From positions 252,613 through 316,612 of the forward strand of contig NSJX01000016.1 of NCBI GenBank assembly GCA_002286715.1: 64,000 nucleotides of DNA, given 5' to 3'. A model generated the notes under the pieces. It was not told the DNA's origin. It searched no databases and saw nothing but the letters and a program-made list of their open reading frames with translations. Positions 49,047 through 60,710 of the stretch are shown in pieces. Each line of letters begins with the position of its first letter. The first letter of the stretch is position 1. The DNA is from Dentipellis sp. KUC8613. Lineage: Eukaryota > Basidiomycota > Agaricomycetes > Russulales > Hericiaceae. The translations under genes and the position numbers were made by a program.

Positions 49047-49717
49047 GTTGAGACTCGCGGGGGAAAGGGAGAATTCAGCTTACTGTGATGAGCAATCCCT
49101 CGGAATTTATACCCCTGGAATGCTGGAGTAAAGCGTATCGATGGGCGCCATGCTTTACCAGTGTTCCACGTCGTTCGACAGAGGAGTGACTGCATGCTAA
49201 ACTGATTAAAGCGGCAGTTGCGGAGCCCCAGCCTCCCGCCCAATACCAGCGAGGAAATATATATGCTCTACGTATTGGGCGATAACACCTAGACCCATGA
49301 CGCCGTGCCCGTAATTCGCCTGGATCCTGCAGGAAGTAACGCGCCTGAGAATGTGAACAACCAACTCGGGCGATCGCCTTGGTCACTCGTCTTCTGTCAT
49401 TCTCCCGAAATAGCACCGAAAACTTCGCGTGAGCAACCTGTTCCTTTCAAGTTCTCACTGGCAGCTAATAGCACCAGACCTGCAGCTCTATGAGCACGGA
49501 AACAGGAGTCTAGACGAGTGTAGTAGCAAATTTATCCTTCCTCTATCCTGTCTGTCCTTCGAGGCTACTCGCAGCGTCGGCCAGAACCAAACAAACTATT
49601 AATAGTTAACGTTATTACAATCGACTCTACAAAACAAATGTAGCAATCGATTAGCATGTTGAAAACCCGCAATCATACGCGAGCGAATAACCAAAGGTTT
49701 GGTTGCACTCACAATAG
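49047..49717. other. spacer with aldo-keto reductase promoter
   Basis: Contains TATAAA (minus) at 49106-49111. AT-rich around 49600, nothing coding. Confidence 0.45.
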
Positions 49718-51515
49718 TTACCGAGAGAGCCGTAGAATCACTCCCAATAATAAGAGGACCATGCCAACGAGCTTGAGTTCGGCATTCCACATCCATACGA
49801 CACTCTGCAAACCTGACATCTTTCGATTGACAGCATGGCCGTACGAGAGCTGAGACATTGCTACCGTGTACCAGGCCATCCCAACTCCAGCACCAATTAG
49901 CTTTGGAAGAGGCAGTAAACCCAAGAGGCATAGGATACGAGCAAGTGTCCGGGTGACCTGGTTGTCTGGATAAGACAGATCAGGATCAGGGGGAAAGATA
50001 TCCGCGGTCTTCACAGACGGGATGGCCGGCCCGCTCGCAGGCCCATCGGTCTGAGGTACATTCAGTTGATCAGCCAAAAGACGCGGCAGCTGAGGACATA
50101 GGACGCTGCCTCTTCCTATGCCAAGAAGGTCTGCATGTCCGTTTGACAAGACATCGACGAGGGTGGTTGGCGAACGGAGGCCACCGGTAAGAAGGACAAG
50201 AGGAGGTGGGCGGGAAGATGTGGACGGCAGGGAATGTATTGCATCGCGTGCCAGACGCGCGAACCGCGCAAAGAAGGCTTGCCGCGACGTCAACATGAAT
50301 TCTGTGCAGCGCCGGTGGATTTCACATAGGTGAATTGCATTGATAACGACATATACTTACCTGGATTCTGATAATCTCCACCACTGATCTCAATGAAGTC
50401 CACTAGACCCCAGCGGGCAATTTCGACAACATGGTCGAGAGCCCTCTTCTCTGCGTCTTTCGCTGCTGCCTCACTGACTTGGCCTGATCCCGCCCCGACG
50501 TAATCAGCAGAACTAACTTTGACGCCGACCACAAATTTTGAGGGGACTATTGCACGTATGGAGGTGACGATACGACGCAAGAACGTTTGTAGAGCCAAAT
50601 CCGCAGAATAGTCATCTTGCCGCGTGTTGCTCTAGTTCGAGCAAACCGATGAGAGATTATACGAGAGATATGACCGGGACATACCTGAGGCGAGAGGAAC
50701 TGCGATATCAAATCTATGTTCTGTTCAGATGGTCAGCCAAAAGGATGGCACATGGTTGCTACTGACATCCGTGCGCAGCGTGCAGTTCGATTCCATCGAA
50801 GCCACACTGTAGGGCGACTGTGGCACCTCGAACAAATGACTCTACAACTTCATCGATGTTGGCAACAGTCATCTCCGCAGGTGTTGGAAACATCAATCGA
50901 AGAGCTGCACGAGAAAGCCGTCCATCTTTCGTAGGAGTGTTTGCATAGCGAGGATCTCCCAAGCGAATTGGACTTGGAGCAAGGGCAGGTAAGGGGGGAA
51001 GACGGCCACCGAGTATTGTTGGTGACTGACGTCCAGCATGTGAGAGCTGCATAACAATGAGAGTTTTGCCAACATTAGAGTCCTCGGCTATATTGCCTGA
51101 CGCATCCGAGGATGGACGTCCTCTCATGGCTAGCGCAAGCTTCCTGAATGGGTCCAAGCTATTCTCTGTCAGGGAGCGAGGGATGACAATGTCCCTCCCG
51201 AGTGTAAGGTGCCGATGAGAGACTTGCACATTTCCCGTAATGACCATGCCCCAATCCCCCCGGGACCATTGGGAGTACAGTCCAAAATGTCTGTCATTGG
51301 GAGGTCCACCGAAAAGAGACGCCATGTGTTCATACATAGCAACTTTGACAAGACGATTAGGCAACGTCGCTCCCGAGGGCAAAGCTGCTGGAGAGAACAC
51401 GCTTGAAAGGTCGCGTGTAGCTCCGTCGTGGCGCTGAGCAAGGGCGCTCTCTGACACCACTGGTCAGCTCTGTCCGTGTCTAGTCCAAACACAACTTACC
51501 GTCGATTTGTGCCAT
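49718..51515 (-). CDS. Old-Yellow-Enzyme-like NADH:flavin oxidoreductase with hydrophobic C-terminal tail
   Basis: FMN-dependent alpha/beta-barrel ene-reductase-like enzyme, 527 residues, five exons: complement(join(49718..50301,50361..50631,50685..50713,50767..51450,51500..51515)). Family motifs: NRLVKVAMYEHM at the start of the barrel, MQLSHAGRQ, and the active-site string [20 protein letters not shown], joined over two introns and followed by the SNTRQDDY motif. Later VDFIEISGGDY and GIGRG complete the phosphate-binding part. The last ~75 residues add two hydrophobic segments (around LCLLGLLPLPKLIGAGVGMAW and LVGMVLLLLGVIL), suggesting membrane anchoring. The first coding exon is 16 nt. 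Substrate unknown. Confidence 0.88.
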
Positions 51516-51814
51516 GGGATCAGCTTAAGGGTATGTAAAGTACATGTGAGGGACGTTGTATGGTGGAGAGGCAGGTCGCGCGTGAGATGAGGGAAAGACC
51601 GACGCGTCAAGTCGCTTCATAAAGCTTGTCCCGCTCTGGAGTCGGTCGGCCATCTATGAAATGCCTAATGTCTCCCCCACTCATGAACCTCATTGTATGA
51701 ACTACATATGACAGCAGCCTTAATCACAGCGATCGCCAACGCCCATCTCTCAAAACGCGCTTCCATTCCGATACTCGTCTTCCAGAATCATACGCGTTTG
51801 ATCAAACCAGACTC

Positions 51815-54590
51815 ATGTCGACCTCACCACAAGCGAAGTCGCCTCTGACGCCCCCAGGTATATCTCAGCTTTTCTTATCACTCGTTCAATCACGACAAGC
51901 GGAGACGGATGCGCAACCTCGTGTCGAGTCGTCCACTGAGGCCTCCCCGGGCGTGGACTTCGATGCTGGCATAAACACTTCTACAGCATGGACGGAGCAC
52001 TTGGACGATGGGCCTCCTCACTCGCTATCAGATGAAGAGGTAGACGATACCCCCGACGAAGATGCTGACGGTCGTTCTGCACGCGTTCTGTACAAGTTTG
52101 AGGGCAAGCCCGAGTTTCGAGAGATCAACGCGGAGGCAGGCGATGTCATTGAAGTGGTACGGGATGAAGTGGGAGATGGCTGGAGCCTCGTGAAGAAAGA
52201 TAACGGTGAGGTGGGGCTGTTACCACGGGAATACTACACAGTACGTCTTGGTCCATGCATTGTTCCACCCCATCGTTGATTCACATCCGTCCCTACACGC
52301 ATCTCACAGTTCACGATCGAGTTTATCTCAGCACCGGCCACGGGCCTCACTTCATCCGCCGGGCATGCTAGCAGACGCGAGGCTTCGAACGCCTCGCTGA
52401 CCCCACGCGCCTCGCCGAGTCGGAAGCCTCAATCACTACCTGGTGTGCCCGAGGAGGCACCACCCATTGTCGTTCAAACCACTGGCGAGCGCATGATGGC
52501 TGCTTTCCCCAGCTTCCGGCAAAGTCTCCTCGGCGGCAAGAGCTTGAACCGATTCTCTCACTTCGTGACTAGCGGTGCAGAATCATACGTGCTGAAAGGC
52601 GGACCCTCAACTGACGCGAACTTGGTGAACGCCGTGCCTCGGCACGCACAAGAGTCGAGTGACGAGGAGGACATCGATGTTTCGGAGAGCGAAACTGTCC
52701 AGTCCAGGAGCAACAGACCTAGCGAGGCGGATCGCCACTTTGTGGACGAAGGCCCATCTTGGAAGGCGAAGGTTCCTCCGTTCCGAGTGCTCGTTCACTC
52801 GCCATCAAAGCGCGCTTCAACGCTTTCTGGGTCCTATACAGTCTACAGCGTTACCTCGCTATTTCACTTCTCAACGGACGACTCAGATCCGGATCCCTCT
52901 GATCCACCACTGACTCCTACACGAATCACCGTCCATCGACGCTTTTCCCATTTCGTGGTGCTACACACTGCTTTGACCCGTCGTTTGCCCGGTCTTGCCC
53001 TCCCTCCATTACCCGAGAAGCAATATGCTGGGCGATTTAATGACGACTTCGTGGAAGCTCGACGCGGGGACCTTGAGCGCTATCTGACCAAAGTTGTCCG
53101 GCACCCGGTCGCTCGTTATGCAGAGATCTTGACGTTCTTCTTGGGATGTGAGAGTGAGACGGTGCGCCGTATTACTGATCCTTGGTGGCTGAGACTGACA
53201 GCAATACTGTCGATGCTAGGAATGGAAGAGACAACTGCCTCGACATCTTGCTTTGCCCCCTGCCGGTGCATCCTTCTATGCGAACGTTTTCCACCCAGCG
53301 TTCAACCTGGACGCAGAAGATGCAGCCGAGGTCGCCGACAGGTTCGATACTCATACGAAGGCGGTCGACGTCGGAGTTCAAGGCCTCCGTAATATCTTTG
53401 GTGAAATCAGACAGGCTCGCGTAGGTGAGCTTCTCGAGGTATTTTGCTCAGCTTCAGAGCTTCGCTAATGAAAGTGCAGGCATGTCGAAAGCAGAACGTC
53501 TTCTCTCGTACTCCCTTCTTTCCCTTATCACGTCCAAGCCGCTAGCAGCTGCTCCCAACTCCGCATTCTTTGTCCCAGAAGAGCCAACTTACGAGTCCGA
53601 CTCAGACAGTATCAGTTCTGAGGATAAAGTCAAAGAATCCAGGGGCCGCGGTATTGTGAATGAAGATGGCGCTTGGTGCTGGAGGGAAGACTGCCAAGGT
53701 GAGCGCAACTGACAAATTTGGAATATGTTCTGTGAAGTGCTGATCCAGTGATTTCTGCAGAATGTCTACGGTTGACGAAGGCGTTGCAGAAGACAAGTGA
53801 GACCCTGCAGAGCGTCGCTGATCTGTATGACGATCATGTAAGCTGCAGCCTCCTACACTGTCATCACCTCGTCGCTGAACCTCTCGAAGGCGCGTAGGAG
53901 GCAGCTCGTGACTCATGACGCCCTCAAGACCGTGGCACATCCTTCGCCCCTGTACGCAGTGAGTATACCCGCTCTTGACCTGCATAATTTCCAGTAATCC
54001 ATCAATCTCGCTCGAAGCCCATCATAGACACGCACAAGAATGCCCTTTCGCGATACAATGAAGCTGCGCACGGCGATAAGGTATGCTGATTCCGCTCCAG
54101 CCTCTTTCCATCTAATCTCCGAAATCACAGCCAGACGATGAAGTCGCCGCCCGCTGCGAAACGGTCCTGAACACAACAATGGCAGAGATGGAGACGTACC
54201 ACACCCAGAAAGTCGAAGACTTCTCCGCCATCGCCAAAGACCACCTTGACGGCGAAATCGAGTTTTACGAACAGGTCCACACCTCTTCACTGGCCCGCGT
54301 ACTCGTCTAACATAGTCCACACCCAGGTCCTCACACGTCTACGCAGCGCCCGCCGCAACTTCGAGCCTGCCGCGTACGCACAGCTTGGCAACGATCCGCG
54401 CCAACCATCCATGTACGAACGCGAGCTCGAGCACCCGCGCCTGGATGCGGACCCTCTGCCGCAGCCCTGCCCGCACGTGTTTGACTCCACGCCGATGCGG
54501 CCAGTCAGTCAGGCGATCCATGAGGGTGTTGGGATGCTGCTGAGCGGTGCTACGGCGGGTCGAGGGAGCGTATTTGGAAAGTTTTGGTAG
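51815..54590 (+). CDS. SH3-PX-BAR sorting nexin (SNX9/18/33-like)
   Basis: Nine exons, join(51815..52240,52310..53161,53220..53424,53480..53698,53761..53837,53890..53958,54018..54080,54131..54274,54327..54590), 772 residues. Domains in order: SH3 at about 88-143 (ARVLYKFEGKPEF, then WSLVKKDNGEVGLLPREYY), a Ser/Pro-rich linker, PX at about 255-350 (HRRFSHFVVLHTAL, LPPLPEKQYAGRF, the phosphoinositide-binding part), then a helical BAR-like region (LLSYSLLSLITSKPL, LTKALQKTSETLQSVADLYDDH). It should bind phosphoinositides and curved membrane in endosomal sorting or endocytosis. An apparent frameshift around 53425 disappears if a GTGAGC...GTGCAG intron with branch GCTAATG is removed. Confidence 0.9.
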
Positions 54591-55336
54591 ATGTAAAGGG
54601 TCTCGCCGATGTACTCAATACCCATACCCCAGGCTGTGGACGGTGTTGTTCACATAGTGCATTTGTATACCTTTTTCTATCATGTATACCCCCAACCGTG
54701 AACTTATGCTGTGGATTTTTAGGCGTGGTTCCCATGTCAGGCTTTTTGAAGGGGTGAATGGTCTTCAACTGTTGGACGCATAGGCCTGTAAAACTAGTTT
54801 CACCTGCGATAGGAGCGAAGCAACATTTCTGGAGTTGGTCGAACCACTCAACTCGTTGATCTCTCACTAGCACAGAGGCTTCGTACTTTCGAATATCACA
54901 CCAGAGCAGTTCCAGTATCAAGAAATGTGATTCAAAACCTATATAACCCAACTACGGCCGATCTGCAGCTGAGTATGCTGCGCTACCCCAAGGTAGTGCA
55001 CCACACTGCGACCCAGAGCGGCACGGAGAGAAAAGGAGAAGACATAGACGACGCATATACATAACTATACATAGTGCCGTTGTCAACGCCGGGTTTGTGC
55101 GAGGCGAGCCCTGGGGTAGACCGTCATTGATATCGTATGGGCGAGGAGCGTCTCACTTACCTTGCCACGGAGGACGTTGGACTGCGCTGCAAAACACCAA
55201 GCGATTAACAGATAATGGACAGGGGATAGATGTGTACCTCTAGGACTGAACCGTCTAGAGACCCGGCGAGGGCAACGAGGGCGACCTACATACAACATAT
55301 CGAGATCATCTCTCGGGGCATATACATACCTGATCG
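54591..55336. other. convergent spacer
   Basis: 750 nt between the 3' ends of the sorting nexin and G-patch genes. No coding exon recognised. Confidence 0.45.
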
Positions 55337-58085
55337 TCATTCATCCATGTCCGAATCGTCGTCTTCGGAGTCGCTGACGATCAAGATACCGTTCTCGATT
55401 GACGTTTCTGGCCATCGTGACTTGCTCCCATCGGACGAAGACGGAGGTGGCGATCTTGAGGGCCGTACAGCAGCAGATGCCGAGGCGGCGCTATTTGCCT
55501 GGGAGATTTCTTCCATCCGTCTATGACACAGCCAAAGTAAACCGTCAAAACCACGCCAATTCTGACGCGCCAGTACAGTAGCCAGAACACGCGTACCGGT
55601 TAAGCACCCTTAGCTTGGCCATGATTTGAGCTTTGTCCTCCTTCGAACGAGTAGTTGTCAAGAGTTGCATGAGTGTCTTCGTCTCGACGATATGAGATTC
55701 CAGCTCCTTTTGTCTCTTGGCCAATTCGTCCTTCTCTGACTTCTGGCGCTTCGCCGGGGGAGGCTGACATGACTGAATAGTATTGGAGATGAAGGAGATG
55801 GCAAGCTCGTCCAACGCAGAGGACTTGGATGTCACAGGCGATATTTCGCTTTGCGGCTCCGATGCCAATTCAGGAGACGAAGTGCCGGAGGCAGCGTGCG
55901 ATGTCGACGTGGAAGCTATAGGTGTCTGCTGCTCTTCGGGCTCCAGGATGGCAGTGGGGTTTGAGGAGACGTCCCGAGTGTCCACAGAGGATCCTGCTCT
56001 CTTCCGTTTGCTCAGAAGCACCATCCTGCGTAAGGATTCCTCGCGGAACTGCTGAGCGAGTTTGGCGGCCGAAGTGGACTCGGGAGGATCGGCAGGAGTA
56101 GCTTCTGCCTGAGCCATTTCTGCTTTTGCCAACGCTATCTTCTCTTCTAGCGCTCGATGTCGTGCAAGGAGTTGTTGCCTTTCGGCCGCCTTGACGTCAA
56201 GCGATTGCGTTTCGAAGGCAGGCGCTGGTGGTATTGATTCGGGAGAAGTGCCTTCAATTGTGGCTTCAAAGGTTTGAGTGGAGTCGATCGTAGGTGAAAA
56301 AGGAGGTATAGTGCCCAAATCGTCGGGGGGCACGTGTGAGCGGGAGGACGAAGTAGGAGGCGAAACTTGAGGAGCCACTCCAGACGGCTCGGCCTTTATA
56401 GACTGCGGGATGTTGGATGGAACGTAGACGGTGTCCACAATAGTCAGAGACATGGCCTTTTTCTTCCCCTTTTCTGTCTGCTTGACGACTATTGTCCCTG
56501 ATCGCGTGGTCGACGTCTCCGCGTTAGTCTCCGCTTTGACCGACCCAGCAGGTTGTTGTTCCGGCGGCACAGGCCGATACCAGTATACACGGATTCCCGA
56601 GAGGCCCTCCCCACCGCCCATGCGGGGACTCGAAAATGCTCGTTCTGCACCATGCCGGCTCGCAAACTCGATGAGCGCTTTGCCTTGGTCTAGTTCAAAC
56701 CGCGGCATGGCCTTGAATTTGAACTGAGACAACCAGCCGATCACAAAATTGACGTCTCGGAATTTGCGGGGTATGGCCTCCATGACGAGGGTCCTTGCAG
56801 GAGCCGGGGGTGGAGACAATGTAACCTTGGGAAATATCCCATGTTGACTGGATATTTTGGGATCGTGGTCCATGCCGATGGGTCGCTGCTTCTTCTGCGG
56901 TAACGCGAGAGTAGAAGAGGGCTTGTGTGAGGAAGAAGGGTCTCCTGTGGCACCAGACTCGAGGGTCGTCACCGAGGCTTCCGCCTTCGATACCGGATCC
57001 GTACTTGTGGACAAGTCAGGTTGTTGAAAGTTGGATAGTGTGTCTTGAAAAGTCGGCAAAGGATACGACTGAAGGGGTGGAAATGAATAGCCGAAGGCTA
57101 GGGAAGGCTGGTCCATGACATTGCAAGGAACCAGATTGTTGAACGCATTCGATGTGAATGGAGGGCCACCTCCAAAACCGAAGCCGTTGTAGCTAAATGG
57201 GCCCTGCGGGTCTGAAGGGAACGCGGACATCGGCACAAGTGGCGGAAAAGAGGGTATTGGAGGCAAAGGGGGGAAAAGGGGCAATGCAGGTAATGAGGAT
57301 GGCGGCGGTATTTGTGAATGTCGAGTGTACGTGTTGCTTGTATCTGCCGAGGGCGGAGCGGAAGGCTCGAGCGAAGAAGAGTGGTCGGCCCTGGACGAAC
57401 TCGACGTGGACGCCTGAGGGTCTGACGCTTCGCAATATAGGCGTTCTTCTAATATATGTTTCCGTGCTCGTTTCTTGCTGCTAGAAATCGGTGCTCCAAT
57501 ACCCGCCAGCGGCTTACCACGTCGCAGATCCGGTTCCAGAGGGTTCGGGGGACCTAGCGTACGCTTCGTCATTTGAAGGCTAGGATCCAGCGAATAACCA
57601 ATCACCTTCTAACTGAGGGCCAAGACCGTATCCCGGCCGGAAGCCCATGCGTACAAGTAACTGGTAGCCCTTCCCTGCTTTGATGCCTTTACAGGTCTGG
57701 TCCTCCCGAGTGCTCTTGGATGCAGAGCTCTCAGCAACCCAGTCAGGAGACTCTTGATCTGAGAGCGTGCGAGGAGGTGAAGGCGTTGGTTGTCCGGGGC
57801 TGTCTGGTCGAAGTTCCTCAGCTACGGCGAGATCATCGGCGGCTTCGTCGTCTGAGTCTTCAATGACAATGGGAGAGCTGCAGGAACCAAGGCCGTACGC
57901 AGCCATGCAAGGGGAGGGAAAGGGGGTATAAGGTGGGCGGATACAAAGTTTGAGACGGTGGTGGGCCACTGGTGGCAGCGGGAGGCGGGATCAACAATTT
58001 GCACGCGCAGGTCCTCGTTGACGATTATGTACGATGGTTTCGCACCCGGCTCAGGCCCATATTTTCCACCCTCGCAGTCATTCAT
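55337..58085 (-). CDS. G-patch domain protein, large and mostly disordered
   Basis: Four exons, complement(join(55337..55520,55597..57553,57606..57877,57970..58085)), 842 residues. A G-patch-like segment (GYQLLVRMGFRPGYGLGPQLEG) lies at about residues 107-128, so RNA-processing or helicase-activating work is likely. A later part (FVIGWLSQFKFKAMPRFELDQGKALIEFASRHGAERAF) resembles a divergent RRM-like fold. A Gln/Glu/Ala coiled coil follows (VKAAERQQLLARHRALEEKIALAKAEM). The C-terminus is acidic (SDSEDDDSDMDE). The start was set at 58085 because a 92-nt intron then joins frame into SPIVIEDSDDEAADD; an ATG at 57906 is the alternative. Confidence 0.72.
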
Positions 58086-58421
58086 TTAGTCTTACTGACA
58101 GTCAGTGACGCTTCGCCATGCTGAGTACAGCGAAGTTATATGTTACTCCGGCACCAGCGGGGAAGTCCGTAAAGCTAACAAGTTCGCGGGCTTTGACCTT
58201 TCTCAAACACGATCTTTTGAAAGGCCATCCGGTAATCCCCATGTATATTCACCGCAGGCGTTCGCGATCGGGGAATGTCTGGGCGCGTCAAGAATGGAGG
58301 AGAATGCAAACACGCTCAGACGGGCACGTCAAGCTAGTAACACGCCGTCCTGAAGACCGTCACGGATGTGGGAGGAAAGGATATATCGGTTTACAGAGAC
58401 AGCCAACGTACATCAACGCTG
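58086..58421. other. spacer between G-patch and ndufs5 genes
   Basis: Promoter of the G-patch gene and 3' end of the NDUFS5 gene. Nothing else. Confidence 0.45.
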
Positions 58422-58966
58422 CTACTTCGCATGTCCTGCATCGCCATTCTTTTCCCGTTCTATGAGTCCGACGCCGACGATGACACCGTCCGCAAGCACG
58501 TCCGCGACTTTGCGGCCCTCTTTCGCCTGGTGCTGAGCCTTCTTGATGAACTCCAGCTTGATGGCCTTTGCGCGTGCAATCTGAAACGCAAGGTAATTTG
58601 GATGGATACGCGTGCGTGCCATGTGGGCAAGATGAAGCTGAGCGCACCTCCTTGGTGTGATGCAGGCACTCAAGGTAATCGTCGGCCTGCAACCGGCATT
58701 CGGTTGGGGTGTCCGACTGAGCGTAGCACTGTAAACCATGGTCTTAATCCTGGTTCCGGCAGCTTTGTACGCACGGACACACCTTAGAGAACTCCTGCCA
58801 ATATGCGAAGCATCGCGAGCGACCTGTAGAGCGTGTAAGGTCGTGTCTACGGCATCCCCGTGACTGAGTATAACGCACCGCCTGTGTAGCTGAATCCCGA
58901 CTATATTTAAGCACGTATATGAGACATCTTCTGGACAAGCTGAGGACAAGGAGAACGTACCGCCAT
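58422..58966 (-). CDS. complex I subunit NDUFS5 (15 kDa, CHCH protein)
   Basis: Accessory subunit of NADH:ubiquinone oxidoreductase facing the intermembrane space of mitochondria. Five exons, complement(join(58422..58580,58648..58728,58783..58823,58879..58900,58961..58966)), 102 residues. The twin Cx9C pattern is seen only after splicing: C-FAYWQEFSK-C and C-RLQADDYLE-C. The acceptor TTTACAG before CYAQSDTP was chosen because it restores the 9-residue spacing. A Lys/Ala-rich helix follows (AKAIKLEFIKKAQHQAKEG). The first coding exon is 6 nt (ATGGCG). Import and folding through Mia40 are expected from the Cx9C pairs. Confidence 0.88.
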
Positions 58967-59207
58967 GGTTTACCTCGGACGTGTAGACGTTTAGTGGGAG
59001 ATTCCGGACCGTGACGAGAGGGAAATGGTGACAGGGGAGGCGTAACGGCGTGACAACGATAGGGCGTTACGCGTTACGTACGGTACGTCATGGAAGCAGC
59101 GATTGCACCGCCTAAAGCGAAGCACTTGCAAGGGCCTGTCTCTGATTTCCGAATCTCTACACGTCCGCTAGTCCCTCTCTACACGCTCTTCGCACGTCAC
59201 AATTATC

Positions 59208-60226
59208 ATGGCAGACCAGGCTGAACTCGCCTTTGTCAGAAACTTCACCAATACCCTTGCCTCCCAGCCCGTGACCTTTGACAATGACTTTCAACAACCT
59301 CCGAACAACACGCTGAAGCGGGTCCCAGTCCTGCAGGTAAGGTCATGACCAGCCTCGGGTCGTGGCTGTTTTAATCAAACGTGTTTTAGATCCATGTTCC
59401 TACTCCGCCTGAAAGGAAGATTGCCGAGACACCACCCATCGGCGAGTATATAACAACGGATCGCTGCAATCACCCCGACACTGACCTGCACTCCAGAAAC
59501 CGTCCAGGTCACGTTCAAGTCCTCCAAGCCCCCCTTCTCCATTTCGATCCCTGTTTCGCTTGCCGACTCTATATCTACCATCAAAACCCAGCTTGCAGCC
59601 CAACCCCACGCACCCCCCGCCGACGCGCAGCGCCTCCTCCTCAAAGGCAAGGCCCTCGCAGACACCAAGCTTCTGAAGGAGTACAGCGTCAAGGAAGGAG
59701 ACACTGTGAACCTCATGGTCAAACCCGGCTTCGAATGGGATCCTACCAAGGAGACCCCCGCGCCGTCCGAGCCTTCGGCAAGCCTCTCTCCTAACGCCTC
59801 GGCCGGCAAGAAGCGCGGCCATGGACGTATACCCTCGGTCGTACTCTCCCCGACACCCTCTTCTGCTACTGAGGAAGTCCAGGACATCCCGCTCGTCGAT
59901 GAGTCGGGTATCACTGTTGCTGGCGAGCATTCGCGGTCATCGTCCCCCATTCCCCAGACGACCTATCGCACGACCATCTCGCAACCGGAATTCTGGGAAA
60001 AGCTGCACAATTTCCTGAGGTGAGGCTGCTCCGCCAAGTCCCACCGAGACGTAACCGTGACTGATCATGTTCTTATATGACATTGCACAGTTCCGAATTT
60101 TCCAGTCACGACGACGCCGCGACTGCGTTCGACAACTTCCTGAACGCCAGCAAGGGTCTTCTCACTCCTAATGAGATAGCGAAGATCCGCGACCATGTCG
60201 GTGTCGTCGGCATGGCTGGCACATGA
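59208..60226 (+). CDS. Get5/Mdy2-like ubiquitin-like protein (GET pathway)
   Basis: Four exons, join(59208..59336,59390..59441,59497..60019,60091..60226), 279 residues. The N-terminus (ELAFVRNFTNTLASQP...VPVLQIHVPTPP) resembles the Get4-binding region of yeast Get5. A ubiquitin-like domain follows (ISIPVSLADSISTIKTQLA, LLLKGKALADTKLLKEYSV, GDTVNLMVK), then a Ser/Pro linker and a C-terminal helical part (EFWEKLHNFLRSEFS, LTPNEIAKIRDHVG) fitting the dimerisation domain. Get5 bridges Get4 and Sgt2 for insertion of tail-anchored proteins into the ER. The second intron must start with GC (GCGAGT at 59442) to keep the UBL frame. The family call is good, the symbol less certain. Confidence 0.8.
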
Positions 60227-60710
60227 GCACAGGTTTTTTGCTTCCTGCGGATAGCGGCCATCTCAACGAGTTCGTTTCTGCTGGTTTGTTTTTTGGTCTG
60301 ACAGTGAGGGAACCACGCGGGGACTCGCGCAATTCTTGTACTTGTATCCATTGAATCTTCCAGGAATGTCTCTTTCTGATTTCGTGGAACAATTGGCATG
60401 GTTTCTGATATCTCCTATCTCACCGTCATTAACCGTAATGAGCAAGGTGATGAAACTATATATCTCTCATATCCATTCGCTCAATGGCGGCACGCGAGTG
60501 AGAGTGAGAGAAGGGGATGCATTCTACACCGCCAGCTATGTATTACAGAGAGCATCAGAGACATAACTACTCATTATACAATCGTAAGTCATCTTAGACT
60601 ACAACACAAGACTCCCCGGATGGCGGGGAAGTCGTCCCAGATAGCCCAAATTAACCGCACCACTCAAGGCCGGGGCAGCCGATGGACGTTCCGTATTCTG
60701 CAAAGCGCCA
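60227..60710. other. convergent 3' flanks
   Basis: No coding exon recognised between the Get5-like and OPT genes. Confidence 0.45.

Noticed and set aside
53401..53480. Frameshift in the BAR part of the sorting nexin
   Set aside because: Explained by a 55-nt GTGAGC...GTGCAG intron with a CTAAT branch site that restores the frame.
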